Of a DNA stretch of 64,000 bases, positions 55,366 through 64,000 are shown in pieces. The first letter of the stretch is position 1, and the number at the start of each line of letters is the position of its first letter. The notes under the pieces were generated by a model. That model did not search any database. It worked only from the letters and a program-made list of their open reading frames with translations, and was not told the origin of the DNA. A program made the translations under genes and the position numbers. The stretch is from Isoetes taiwanensis (taxonomy: Eukaryota; Streptophyta; Lycopodiopsida; Isoetales; Isoetaceae), in contig JAJEKV010000027.1 in NCBI GenBank assembly GCA_021234155.1, positions 15,594,891 through 15,658,890 of the forward strand, written 5' to 3'.

Positions 55366-57732
55366 TTATGCACTTGCACACTCCAACTCCAGTAAATGTC
55401 TTATTGAATTCTCAGCTCTTGCAATATCACCATGGATTCTACACGACCCAAGGAAGGACCTCCAAACTATAGCATTTGGTTGGATTGGCATTCCAGTTAT
55501 CAGCTCCTCGGCTTCATCCAATTGCCCAGCATGACCAAGAGCATCAACCATGCATGCAAAATGAGGAATACTTGGGGTGATAATATGGGCGAAGTAATCA
55601 ATACCCTCATCTAGAACAGTACGTGCATGAAGAAAAGAAATAAATGTCACATCGTCTGGCGTAAAATTCTCATATTCCATTTGTTTTATAAGCATCAGAG
55701 CATCTTTGCAACTTTTATGACGGGCGTATCCAGTAATTATTGTGTTCCATGCCACCACATCCCTAGTCGGTATCCTGTCAAAGATTTTCTCTGCATCCTC
55801 TATGAGTCCACATTTAGAATAAATGTCAACCAAAGAACTCCCGACAAAGACATCATATATAACTCTAGATTTCAGAGCATGTGAATGAACTTGTTTCACC
55901 TGTTGTAAAGATGCTCCAGCAATGCAAGCCGCGAGTACAGTGAGAAACGTTCTTTCATTTGGATGCAAACCTTTCTGTAACATTCCCCAGAACATGATAA
56001 GAGCCTCTTTGCAATCCCCGTGCTCTAAGTAGGCTGCAATAATGATATTCCATGAAATTATATCTTTTGAGGACATAGTGTCAAACACCAAGCGGGCATT
56101 CTCTATACTCCTGCATTTTGCATACATGTTAACAAGGCAGCTTCCTATTATAGTATCGGATTCATATCCATGATTTATGATATCTAGATGCAACTGTTTC
56201 CCCTCATCTAAAGCTGATATGGAGGTACAAGCATTCACAGCACTGGTAAATGTTATCTTGTTTGGTTTCTTGCCCTCCTGTTGCATTTCTTGCAAAATCC
56301 TGAGGGCTTGGCTCCCGAGTCCATACTCAACATAACCAGAAATTATCACATTCCAGGAAATGACATCTCGTATGGGCATTCTGTCAAACACTTGGGTTGC
56401 TTCCATCATATCTTCACATTTTAAGTACATATCAACAAGACAATTTTCAACAAAGATATCATACTCAATACCTGCTTGTGCAATCATAGCATGGATAAAT
56501 TTACCTACAGCCCAAGACGGAATTGCAGAACAAGCAGTTAAAACACAGGCGAAAATCACTTTGTCTGGATTCACATTTTCCTGTTGCATTTGCCAAAAAA
56601 GCTTCAATGCTTCGTAGCTATCTCCATGCTGAACGTATCCTGTGATCATTGCACTCCACATCACTGAGTCTTGTGCACGCATCCTATCAAATATTAGGCG
56701 CGCATCAGCTATGCTCCCACATCTGGCATACATGTTGACGAAAGCACTGCACATAATGGCATCTAACATAAGCTTCAGATCCAGAACTTTAAAATGAAGC
56801 TGTTTTCCAAGTTCCAATGCTGATGGATCTGTGCACGACGTTAAGACGGTGAGAAACATCACTTTATCTGGTTTTATATCTTCCATTTGCATTTGTACAA
56901 ATAAATTCAACCCCTCATTGGCGTTTCCATTTTGGGCATAGAAAGCTATTATTGTCGTCCATGTAAATACATTCCTTGTTAGCATCCTGTCGAAGACCCA
57001 TAAAGCATCATCGATCATACCACATCTAATATACATATCAAGCAGTGCACTGCCAACAACTGCATCTGTGCCACAGCCAGCTTTCAAGACAGCAGCATGT
57101 GTCAGCTTTCCCCACTCCCATGCAGAAATGGCAACACATGCACTTAAAAGACTCACGAAGGTGAACTTGTCTGGCTTGATGCCTATGACCAGCATTTGCT
57201 TGTAAAGATTGATAGCACCCCAACCATCTCCATGTTTAGCATAGCCTGTAATCAAAGTTGTCCATATGAACACGTTTTGTTTATGTGCCCTATCAAATGT
57301 GTAATGGGCGTCTCTAATGCTCCCACATTTTCCATACATATTGATGAGAGCATTATCAATAAAAAGGTTTGATGGTAATTGCTTACAGATAAAATGAGTA
57401 TGTACCTTTTTACCAATTGCCAATGATTTTTCAAGGCTGCAACCCTGCAAGAGATATACAAAGGTATGGAAGTCCGCCTGAGAACCTCCTTGAGCGTCAT
57501 GAACTAATAGAGACAATGCATCTTTAACACTTCCCTGCTTGCACATAGTCCTTATCAGGGCCTGCTTTCTGTGTTGAACTTTAGAAATTTCTCTACAATC
57601 CATCCTCTGAAGCCTATCTGATTCTGGGTCATATCCACTTGGAATCAGAACTGACTTCATCTTGTTGGATGTGTGCACTGTAACTAGCAAATCATTAAAG
57701 GAGGTTTCCGTTCTTGTCAATTGCCCTGACAT
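55366..57732 (-). CDS. PLS-class PPR protein, intronless
   Basis: 788 residues from the ATG at 57732. After a leader of about 85 residues there are about 20 PPR units in P-L-S triplets, e.g. LINMYGKCGSIRDAHYTFDR, VFIWTTLITGYAKHGDGWGA and KPDKFTFVSLLSACVAISAW. Each unit is a helical hairpin reading one RNA base in plastids or mitochondria. The last full triplet runs into HFACMVDALGHAGQLDEAEE and IVWRSFLGSCRIHGD, the start of the E domain. The frame then stops at LELECASA, where LELEP..A..Y is usual. So E2 and DYW domains are missing. One late unit (SFLHARTVLDEG) is shorter than normal. It may need a separate DYW partner, or it may be a decaying copy. The leader is not a clear transit peptide. 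Confidence 0.85.
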   Translation of the reverse strand: MSGQLTRTETSFNDLLVTVHTSNKMKSVLIPSGYDPESDRLQRMDCREISKVQHRKQALIRTMCKQGSVKDALSLLVHDAQGGSQADFHTFVYLLQGCSLEKSLAIGKKVHTHFICKQLPSNLFIDNALINMYGKCGSIRDAHYTFDRAHKQNVFIWTTLITGYAKHGDGWGAINLYKQMLVIGIKPDKFTFVSLLSACVAISAWEWGKLTHAAVLKAGCGTDAVVGSALLDMYIRCGMIDDALWVFDRMLTRNVFTWTTIIAFYAQNGNANEGLNLFVQMQMEDIKPDKVMFLTVLTSCTDPSALELGKQLHFKVLDLKLMLDAIMCSAFVNMYARCGSIADARLIFDRMRAQDSVMWSAMITGYVQHGDSYEALKLFWQMQQENVNPDKVIFACVLTACSAIPSWAVGKFIHAMIAQAGIEYDIFVENCLVDMYLKCEDMMEATQVFDRMPIRDVISWNVIISGYVEYGLGSQALRILQEMQQEGKKPNKITFTSAVNACTSISALDEGKQLHLDIINHGYESDTIIGSCLVNMYAKCRSIENARLVFDTMSSKDIISWNIIIAAYLEHGDCKEALIMFWGMLQKGLHPNERTFLTVLAACIAGASLQQVKQVHSHALKSRVIYDVFVGSSLVDIYSKCGLIEDAEKIFDRIPTRDVVAWNTIITGYARHKSCKDALMLIKQMEYENFTPDDVTFISFLHARTVLDEGIDYFAHIITPSIPHFACMVDALGHAGQLDEAEELITGMPIQPNAIVWRSFLGSCRIHGDIARAENSIRHLLELECASA

Positions 57733-59026
57733 ATAGAAAAGAAAAGTGTGCTAGCTAATTCAGTTACTCTTAGAGAAGATAAAACGACCATATTGTGTAC
57801 ACTCTACATTAATTCTCGTCCCTTTACTACGACGACTACCCAGACAATAATTTTCTAATTTCTATTTCTACACAGAGTTACCGTGTTGGTGGGCTGATGA
57901 AAACATACGGAAGAAATTATACTCCTCCATACCCATGAAGGAAATCCCCGCCGAGGATGAAATATTGGCTATCGCCATAGCTAGCAAAGGTATGGGAAAT
58001 TCTTATGCCATATTGGAGAATCGTGATGCAACGTATGCATATCTGGTTGAATGACACGTCACCACAATGGCTGACGAGGCAGTTTTTACTGGTGAACCAA
58101 AATTACTATGCCCTAGAATTGCGCCGGAGGGGTCGCTTTTCTGCTCCGGGTAAGCATTCAGGGTTTTTTTCCGGCATTTCTATTTGATGTTGCTAGTTGA
58201 TTGAATCCGTAAATCAGCTAGTTGATTGAATCCGTAAATCAGCAATCTTTTTTTTGTGCATGAAACCACCATAGACTACATAGGATTCAACCTTGAAAAG
58301 CTTCGGGTTCAGGCCAATATTCTTGTTAACGGAACTCTTGGCCAATGCCATGAAGCTGCCGCATTCTTTCTAAAATTTACTGGCGGATTGCTTGCCCCGT
58401 GATCAACCCCATCTCTTAGAGTTTGTTACTCAATATGGTTATTCGTCTTCTTTACTTCTCGACCCTTCTTATTGGTGTTATTTCTTCTTGATCTATTTTA
58501 TGATGCCTAGCTTGTGATCATGTACATTCTGTTCTTCCTACTTCATTAGTAGTCCGGACATGTCTGAAATTAACAGTAGGGCTATTAACAGGCTTGTTGC
58601 TGATGTCACATGTTTTCCCGGTTGTTGACGGGATCTTCCAGCACAAATGAAGCTGTGCTGGAAACAAGGGAGCCTCCACTTTTGGATTGCTTGCCAGCTC
58701 AATCAAAGGTTGAGCTTATTTACATCCAACGACACTTTTATTGTTCATGCAGTCCATGATGAGCTTGAACATTTTTGCAGTTCACCACAGCATTTAGGGA
58801 TTCATCTATGACCATCAATGGGATGCCACCAATAGGTGAATATGTTGCTAAATGGTTCGCTTTTTCTAATAATGTATTATGAAATTGATGTAGGATGAAG
58901 AATCAAATCAGTATAACTTGGCAGAAAGATAGGCATTATCCAAATTAGTAATCATACTGATCATAATGTAATTATACTGATTTTTTGCTCATTGACGTAT
59001 AGTCATAGTAAGTAACGACTTTATGT
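57733..59026. other. Divergent intergenic region between PPR and zinc-finger-like genes
   Basis: Contains a 25 bp tandem duplication (CTAGTTGATTGAATCCGTAA, 58182-58235). Plus-strand bits such as 58005-58187 may be 5' exons of the 59027 gene, but I could not join them. Confidence 0.4.
58182..58235 (+). repeat. 25 bp tandem duplication
   Basis: TAGTTGATTGAATCCGTAAA plus TCAGC occurs twice head to tail. Confidence 0.75.
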
Positions 59027-59803
59027 ATGACAACAGGTAAGATGGAATGCCAACCGAGTCTTGGCATAGATGTAGTGGATGCAGCACAACTCCAGCATGC
59101 AAGTGAAGTGAATGGTTTTGTTCAGGAATCTCAAGATTTTCCCTTTTCAGTCAGTTCATCAGCAAGAAATCCTGTAAAGGATTTTCAAGGGGAAGAATCA
59201 AATGATATTAAACAGGAGTCTCAGCCTTCAAAGTCATACCACTATGATTACAAAGCTAAGAGATGGTTTTGTGACCTTGATGGGAAGAGTTATGCAAAAA
59301 AAACTGAGCTAGAAAACCATAGATGGAGGGAACATGGCATAACAGAGAGAGTTGATTGTGCTAAGCGAGGGAGGCAACCCAATGACCCTTTCTTTGGTCC
59401 CATCAGGAAAAGGGACTCAAGCGGACAGATTTTGCAAAGAGCTTTTGATCCTGAACACAAGTTTGAGCAGCAGATACGGCAAGGAAGAATTAGATGGAGA
59501 GCACAGGCAGAAAAAATTTCCAACATTGTTTGTGTTGATGGTGCAGAGATCTCGGGCCTAGACAAGGCTTCTTTTATTGAGAAGTTCGTTGCGCAACGCG
59601 AAGAATTATATAGGCAAGAGAAAGTCCAAAGGATTGCCAAGATAGAAGAAGGCATTAAACAAAGATATGGATATCTTCCTGCAAATGAGGGCATGCAAAA
59701 TGACAGATTGCAGCATGGGACGCTTAAAGGTTCAGCGATGGCAAATATGATGATGTATGACACTGTTTTAGAGGATGGCGATCTTAAGGAAGTGGAGTTT
59801 TAA
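59027..59803 (+). CDS. Zinc-finger-like protein of the RGR(K/Q)PN family
   Basis: 258 residues from the ATG at 59027 (MTTGKMECQPSLGIDVVDAA); earlier exons are possible. After an acidic/Ser-rich start comes YKAKRWFCDLDGKSYAKKTE then LENHRWREHG. This resembles a C2H2 finger, but the second Cys is missing (CDLDGK for C..CGK). Then RGRQPNDP, KRDSSGQILQRAFDPEH, RIRWRAQAEK and a charged helix to IKQRYG. The same order (H...H, RGRKPNAP, KRD, LQRSVD, RVRRRAEA, ...IARRF) occurs in the Ulp1 gene at 16 kb, so the two are likely homologous over about 130 residues. No protease domain follows here. Function unknown; a DNA- or protein-binding role is a guess. Confidence 0.6.
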   Translation: MTTGKMECQPSLGIDVVDAAQLQHASEVNGFVQESQDFPFSVSSSARNPVKDFQGEESNDIKQESQPSKSYHYDYKAKRWFCDLDGKSYAKKTELENHRWREHGITERVDCAKRGRQPNDPFFGPIRKRDSSGQILQRAFDPEHKFEQQIRQGRIRWRAQAEKISNIVCVDGAEISGLDKASFIEKFVAQREELYRQEKVQRIAKIEEGIKQRYGYLPANEGMQNDRLQHGTLKGSAMANMMMYDTVLEDGDLKEVEF

Positions 59804-60251
59804 ATTTGAGCTCGAACTAATAATGGGACGAGTATGACATTATATAAACAAAGGTAGGCATATTTTTCACATGGGCAGTGTACAGGCATAGGAAGTTCAT
59901 AGGATCTTTAAGATCGAAAAGGGAAATTGGTCGATTCCAAGGACCCTCTTTTTCCATCATGTGTAACTGAAATGGGATGTTGGTTGATGCTACTGTTTTT
60001 CTGGAGTTTATCTGAACATGTCAAAGATCATCATCTATATCATAATGTCTTATAAAAAAATAATCTACAATGCAATACAATCATGCTACACTCATAATAG
60101 CCTTTTAGAGTAGGCAATAATCTGAGAACAAAGAGACATTATAGATGATTCTAATCCAAATATGAATTCAAACTGATATAATGGGTGCTCGGCATTGCCG
60201 GGCATAAATACATTTGTATTGTAGATACATTATCTATAGACAGGAAGTTAG
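59804..60251. other. 3' flank of the zinc-finger-like gene
   Basis: Probable 3' UTR and spacer, AT-rich. No gene seen. Confidence 0.45.
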
Positions 60252-61193
60252 TACTAAAGTTGTCTCTCGATGAACCCAAATGGGTTCATTCGTACCTTTT
60301 TTTTGAAATTCTATTATAGCTCTAAGATAAAGAATTTGTCTACATACTCATAATATGTTGTTCTCCATGGGTGTACATATAAGAAAAAAATTTATGAAAA
60401 ATATAGAAAGCTTCTATTATCAAGCATAATATGGAGCAAAATGCAAAAGAGTCAAGTTTATTTTCAAAGTCTTTAACATTTCTCCTATTATTTTGCAAAT
60501 ACGATTTGTAAAACATGATATGAAAAATTTATGACAAGAAGGATTAGGAAAATCTATAGTGGAATTTTTGAGAAATAATTCTTGAAAGTTTGAAGTCCAG
60601 AAGTTCTTTATGGACTCAATTGGGTTCCCCGAGGATTATAATTTTGAAAATTCATAGTTTTACTACACTTTTTGAAAAAATAAAATGCATTTAGCAAGAC
60701 GAGTAGTACTTAGTATCTATTTCCATTGAAAAATAATAGTACCTTCACATTCTTGTTCTATTTCAAATATCATGGACGTGAAATAGTTCTTGGATGTCTG
60801 TTTTTCAAAAATTCCTTGGGGACCTGACTGGGTCTCTCAGGGAGTGAAATTATAATTTGCTCATTGATAAAAATGAGTTGCTTTTGTAAGCTACATTCAT
60901 AGAAAATTAATGTCATCTTGAAATTTGTATGTCATGTTGAGTGTCATGAGATCATATCATATCATTAAAACTATCGAATTGAGTGTATTTCAAGGTGCAA
61001 TTGTGCCAAATTTGTGAAGAATTTTATTTTGCCATTGAATATGGTGGTATAACTTCGAGTTAATCTTACAATTCAGGTGTTCATATTTAAAATCTCATAA
61101 ATATCATGGAGAACTAGTCCCTAATATGGAGAAGGGATTGAGGGACCCATATGGGTTGATGAACCCAAACGGGTCCCTGAGACAACTCTAGTG
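60252..61193. mobile_element. CACTA-like non-autonomous DNA element
   Basis: The left end TACTAAAGTTGTCTC (60252-60266) and the right end read inward, CACTAGAGTTGTCTC (61193-61179), form inverted repeats. Inside, TGGGTTC/GGGTCC motifs recur in both senses near both ends (60272-60300, 60620-60640, 60825-60842, 61143-61180), like the subterminal arrays of CACTA elements. No coding frame. The expected 3 bp target duplication is not clear. Confidence 0.5.
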
Positions 61194-62275
61194 TTAATGA
61201 AAAGAAGTGTTTTTTTTTTTTTTTTTTTTTTGTTTGGGGTGGGGTGGGGGTTGGGGGGGGGGAATTGGGGTTATAATGTTTGGTAAAGACTTGTAATAAT
61301 TTAACTTGAATAAATCAAACTTTGAATTATACAATTAGTGTAGCTAGCTTGAATGAATGAAACTTTGAATTGTACAATTTGTGTAGCTAGTTACTCGCCC
61401 TCCCCTCCTTCTAGGTCATGGCAAATAACCAATATTATATATAGCATTCTATCGGCCTTGGAGTATAAGCCAATGAACATGTTCTCAGCAGATATTTCAA
61501 TCTACTAATTCAGAATAGATCTATGGGCAAACAGTTGCAATATCATTCCCCTTTTACTCACGTCCATAATAATGGTTTTCAGATATTCTAGATATTATCG
61601 ATATGGCCAAGGGATAATTAAATGTGTCTGAAGCCCAGTCCTACATGTCATGTGGATTAGCCTCTGCCCTTTGGACACGTGGAAAATGCATGATTCACTG
61701 GGTAGATTTCAAGTGTAGTTCAGACCTACTTCATATACTCATGTACAAACCCAAAACCCCTTAGCATCTGCATGACCTAGGGAGCAAGACACGTGAATCA
61801 GAAATAATTTAAGTAACATTCAATCTAGAATGGTTCGTTGAGCTCATTTACTTTAAATGTTATGAAGGTCACATCACCCTATCTCACTTTGGATTGACCA
61901 TCCTAAGTAAATTTTAAATCCAACTATAAGCAGACATGAATTTACTGGCTTTACCTTTCTGCATCCCGGCCAAAAATTGATGTTTGAAATGTACATGGAT
62001 CAACAGTTCATTGAATGAAGCTCATAAACACATTAAGTGCTGCAAGCTGAAAATCGTATGAGTGAGCAAAAGATTGAAATGCAGGCAATAAAAAACTGCC
62101 TACATATAGATAATTAGATACCTAATGAGAACAAATAGATTTGACAAATTAGCAGTGTACAATTCCTATTTTGTTTTATTGTATCTACAACTTGTATTTA
62201 TGTGCCTGAATTGATAACATCTGCACGTACTCCAAATACACACGAAGTCAAACTAAGTATGATTTTTTTATTTTT
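61194..62275. other. No gene seen; T-run, G-rich tract and a tandem duplication
   Basis: A 22 bp T-run is followed by GGGGTGGGGTGGGGGTTGGG (61236 on), able to form a G-quadruplex. At 61303-61390 a unit ACTTTGAATT(A/G)TACAATT.GTGTAGCTAG is duplicated. The rest is AT-rich intergenic DNA. Confidence 0.5.
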
Positions 62276-62545
62276 TTGGAATTTTCGCGTCGCTTACGCA
62301 CAAAAAAAAAAAACAATTTTGCTTACGTGAACAGAGGTTTCGCTTACACAAAATTTAAAAAAAAAAATTCGCGTAAGCGAAATAGCTATTTCGCTTATGC
62401 GAAAACAGTTTCGCGTAAGCAAAACAGCTACTTCGCTTACGCGAAAATTAAAAAACATAAAAAATATAAAAAAAAATAAAATAAATTTCGAATTTTCGCG
62501 TAAGCAAAACCCCTTTCACTTAAGTTTCGCTTACGTGAAAAGTTT
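62276..62545. repeat. Palindrome array built on TTCGCGTAAGCGAA
   Basis: About ten variants of CGTAAGCG/CGCTTACG occur in both senses, separated by A-runs. The longest, 62368-62403, is a 36 bp palindrome with one mismatch (TTCGCGTAAGCGAAATAG and its complement). Confidence 0.75.
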
Positions 62546-63385
62546 CCGACGCCGGAAATGTTTTTTGCCGTATTTTTGAAGTATTATACTTCAAATTTGT
62601 GCCGCATTATTCGACTAATACGTATTAAGTATAAAATGTATACAGTATTGAACCTATCCCTGGTTATTGGCCAAGGCATTCTTAGGGCAACGCCCTTGTA
62701 GATTTTTTTTTCAGAGCTCCAGTTGCAACCACACATCTCGGGCCAGGAAGAATTATCAGCAACTAAACAAGGTTTCATAAAATTGTGTCCAAGTAAACAG
62801 TCGTTGATTGTCAGCTCGAGCTCCAAAATTTAAAAGAATATTGGTCTGAGACAAATTTTTTTGCAGCTTCTAAACCTAAAGCCTGAGCTTTTGGATATGG
62901 TGACAAGATATGGCGCAGGCTGACCTTCTACATACCTAAAACCCAAGCTTCTCACATACCAAAAACCCAAATTTCTCATAGGCTGAGAGTCCCGCAATCT
63001 GAGATGGAGATGGAGACCTGAAATTTGCAGATGGAGATGAGAAGTTGTTGTGTAGCTTCTGGATATAGCGACAAGGAGCCAAGAACAGGAAAAAAGGAAT
63101 GAGGAGACAAAGCATTAAGGGCGTATCCCCATTAGTCTGTTATGTCACCCTGCCTTTGCTTCGTGGCAGGTCGTGACAAAAATAGTTTAGCCACATTATC
63201 TCTCCTCCAACCTGATTTCAGCCTTCGTGGCAAAGGCAGCTTCAAAAAATTCGGAAGTGAGAGGACTTTGCAATTGCCGAATTCAGAATTGGGTTTGTCT
63301 TCTTGTTGGATTTGGTTTGTAGGAGCACCAATTTGCAACGGAAATGGGCTCAAAGAATTGGGTTCTACCATAATGGGAATGCACC
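62546..63385. other. No gene recognised
   Basis: Short frames on both strands without family features. AAACCCAAGCTTCTCACATA-type phrases repeat at about 62938-62975. Confidence 0.4.
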
Positions 63386-63880
63386 CTAAGTTCGACGATC
63401 TAGGCCAAGGTACCTATGTTCGACTTCAACTCCATATAATAAAACCCTTGCAAACGACTTCACAAACTGCCTATTCTGTAGTAGTGAATTACATGCAATA
63501 GGACTCGAATTGCAGACCTGACAGAAGAGATCCAGGCCTCGGCGCCCCATGTTCTCAGAAGACAACTGGCAGTAGATAGGCAGCGGATTGCAGAGATGGA
63601 GACCCGGCCGCAAACAGGGAGGCGCAGCAGGGTTGGTCCGGGGAAGGATGCAGATCTTCAGGCCACCAAATGCTGATGCATGAACCTTAAACTCTCGAGG
63701 CCCTTCTGCAGCGACCCCAGCTGCATATCCTGTTACAATGGCCTCACCTGCCACTGCCGCCAGGCCACATACCGCCTCCACCTCCACCACTGCTGCCACC
63801 GCCAAACCTACTGCTGCAGCTCCTTCAGCAAATAGGGATTGTGCCTGCGCATGGTCTTTGGAATTGTCGGGACTTCCCAT
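63386..63880 (-). CDS. Possible first exon(s) of an Ala/Val-rich protein
   Basis: From the ATG at 63880: MGSPDNSKDHAQAQSLFAEG then a run of Ala, Val and Gly (AAAVGLAVAAVV...). A possible donor (GGCAG/GTGAGG near 63747) would end a first exon of about 45 codons. The rest of the open frame looks like translated non-coding DNA. I do not recognise a family. Confidence 0.25.
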   Translation of the reverse strand: MGSPDNSKDHAQAQSLFAEGAAAVGLAVAAVVEVEAVCGLAAVAGEAIVTGYAAGVAAEGPREFKVHASAFGGLKICILPRTNPAAPPCLRPGLHLCNPLPIYCQLSSENMGRRGLDLFCQVCNSSPIACNSLLQNRQFVKSFARVLLYGVEVEHRYLGLDRRT

Positions 63881-64000
63881 GGCAGAATTGAGACAGTCTC
63901 AACTCAATTGCCGCCGATATGGACCTCATTTTCCTCATGGAAACATGGGAACATGCTGGACATAGACTACCCGACTTGCAAGGATACCATCGCTACTCCG

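Overview
The window looks like a nuclear segment of a non-seed vascular plant, most likely a fern. This is inferred from gene content. It has a short single-domain terpene synthase of the microbial-like type (MTPSL), a class known from ferns, lycophytes and bryophytes. It also has a long intronless PLS-type PPR gene, a plant plastid-type GGPP synthase and a plant SNAP33-type SNARE. Base composition is AT-rich, introns in the intact genes are short (about 60-130 bp), and most of the DNA is transposon-derived.

Layout. 0.2-2.4 kb: a small coding-empty LTR element. 2.9-4.3 kb: a diverged repeat and a copia gag relic. 5.1-8.4 kb: a secreted FAD-linked (berberine-bridge-like) oxidoreductase gene on the minus strand, broken by a hAT transposon that still carries a two-exon transposase. 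8.5-15.3 kb: intergenic repeats, a frameshifted unknown ORF pair, a wall-associated-kinase fragment and members of a stem-loop repeat family. 15.3-17.7 kb: a multi-exon Ulp1-type protease gene with its own TATA box. 18.2-26.1 kb: a long LINE with a Cys-rich ORF, an ORF1 and an EN-RT ORF2, ending in a TATTC tail. 27.5-28.6 kb: a broken gag gene. 28.6-30.0 kb: a candidate gene on the minus strand, a duplicated leader and an array of GATTCC/GGAATC dyads.

30.9-34.3 kb holds the most interesting locus: a terpene synthase (minus) and a GGPP synthase (plus), divergent and separated by 1.2 kb. GGPP is the C20 precursor of diterpenes, so the pair could be a minimal diterpene biosynthetic cluster. 36.1-37.2 kb: a complete five-exon SNAP33-like gene. 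37.2-49.4 kb: gene-poor DNA with LINE relics and short tandem duplications. 49.4-54.9 kb: a recent Ty3/gypsy chromovirus (minus) with about 1% LTR divergence but broken pol. 55.4-57.7 kb: the PPR gene (minus). 59.0-59.8 kb: a zinc-finger-like gene whose C-terminal half resembles the N-terminal half of the Ulp1 gene at 16 kb. 60.3-61.2 kb: a CACTA-like non-autonomous element. 62.3-62.6 kb: a palindrome array. The window ends in a low-confidence Ala/Val-rich ORF.

All exon junctions were placed by eye from GT/AG sites and reading-frame continuity. Family assignments come from recognised motifs, not from searches.
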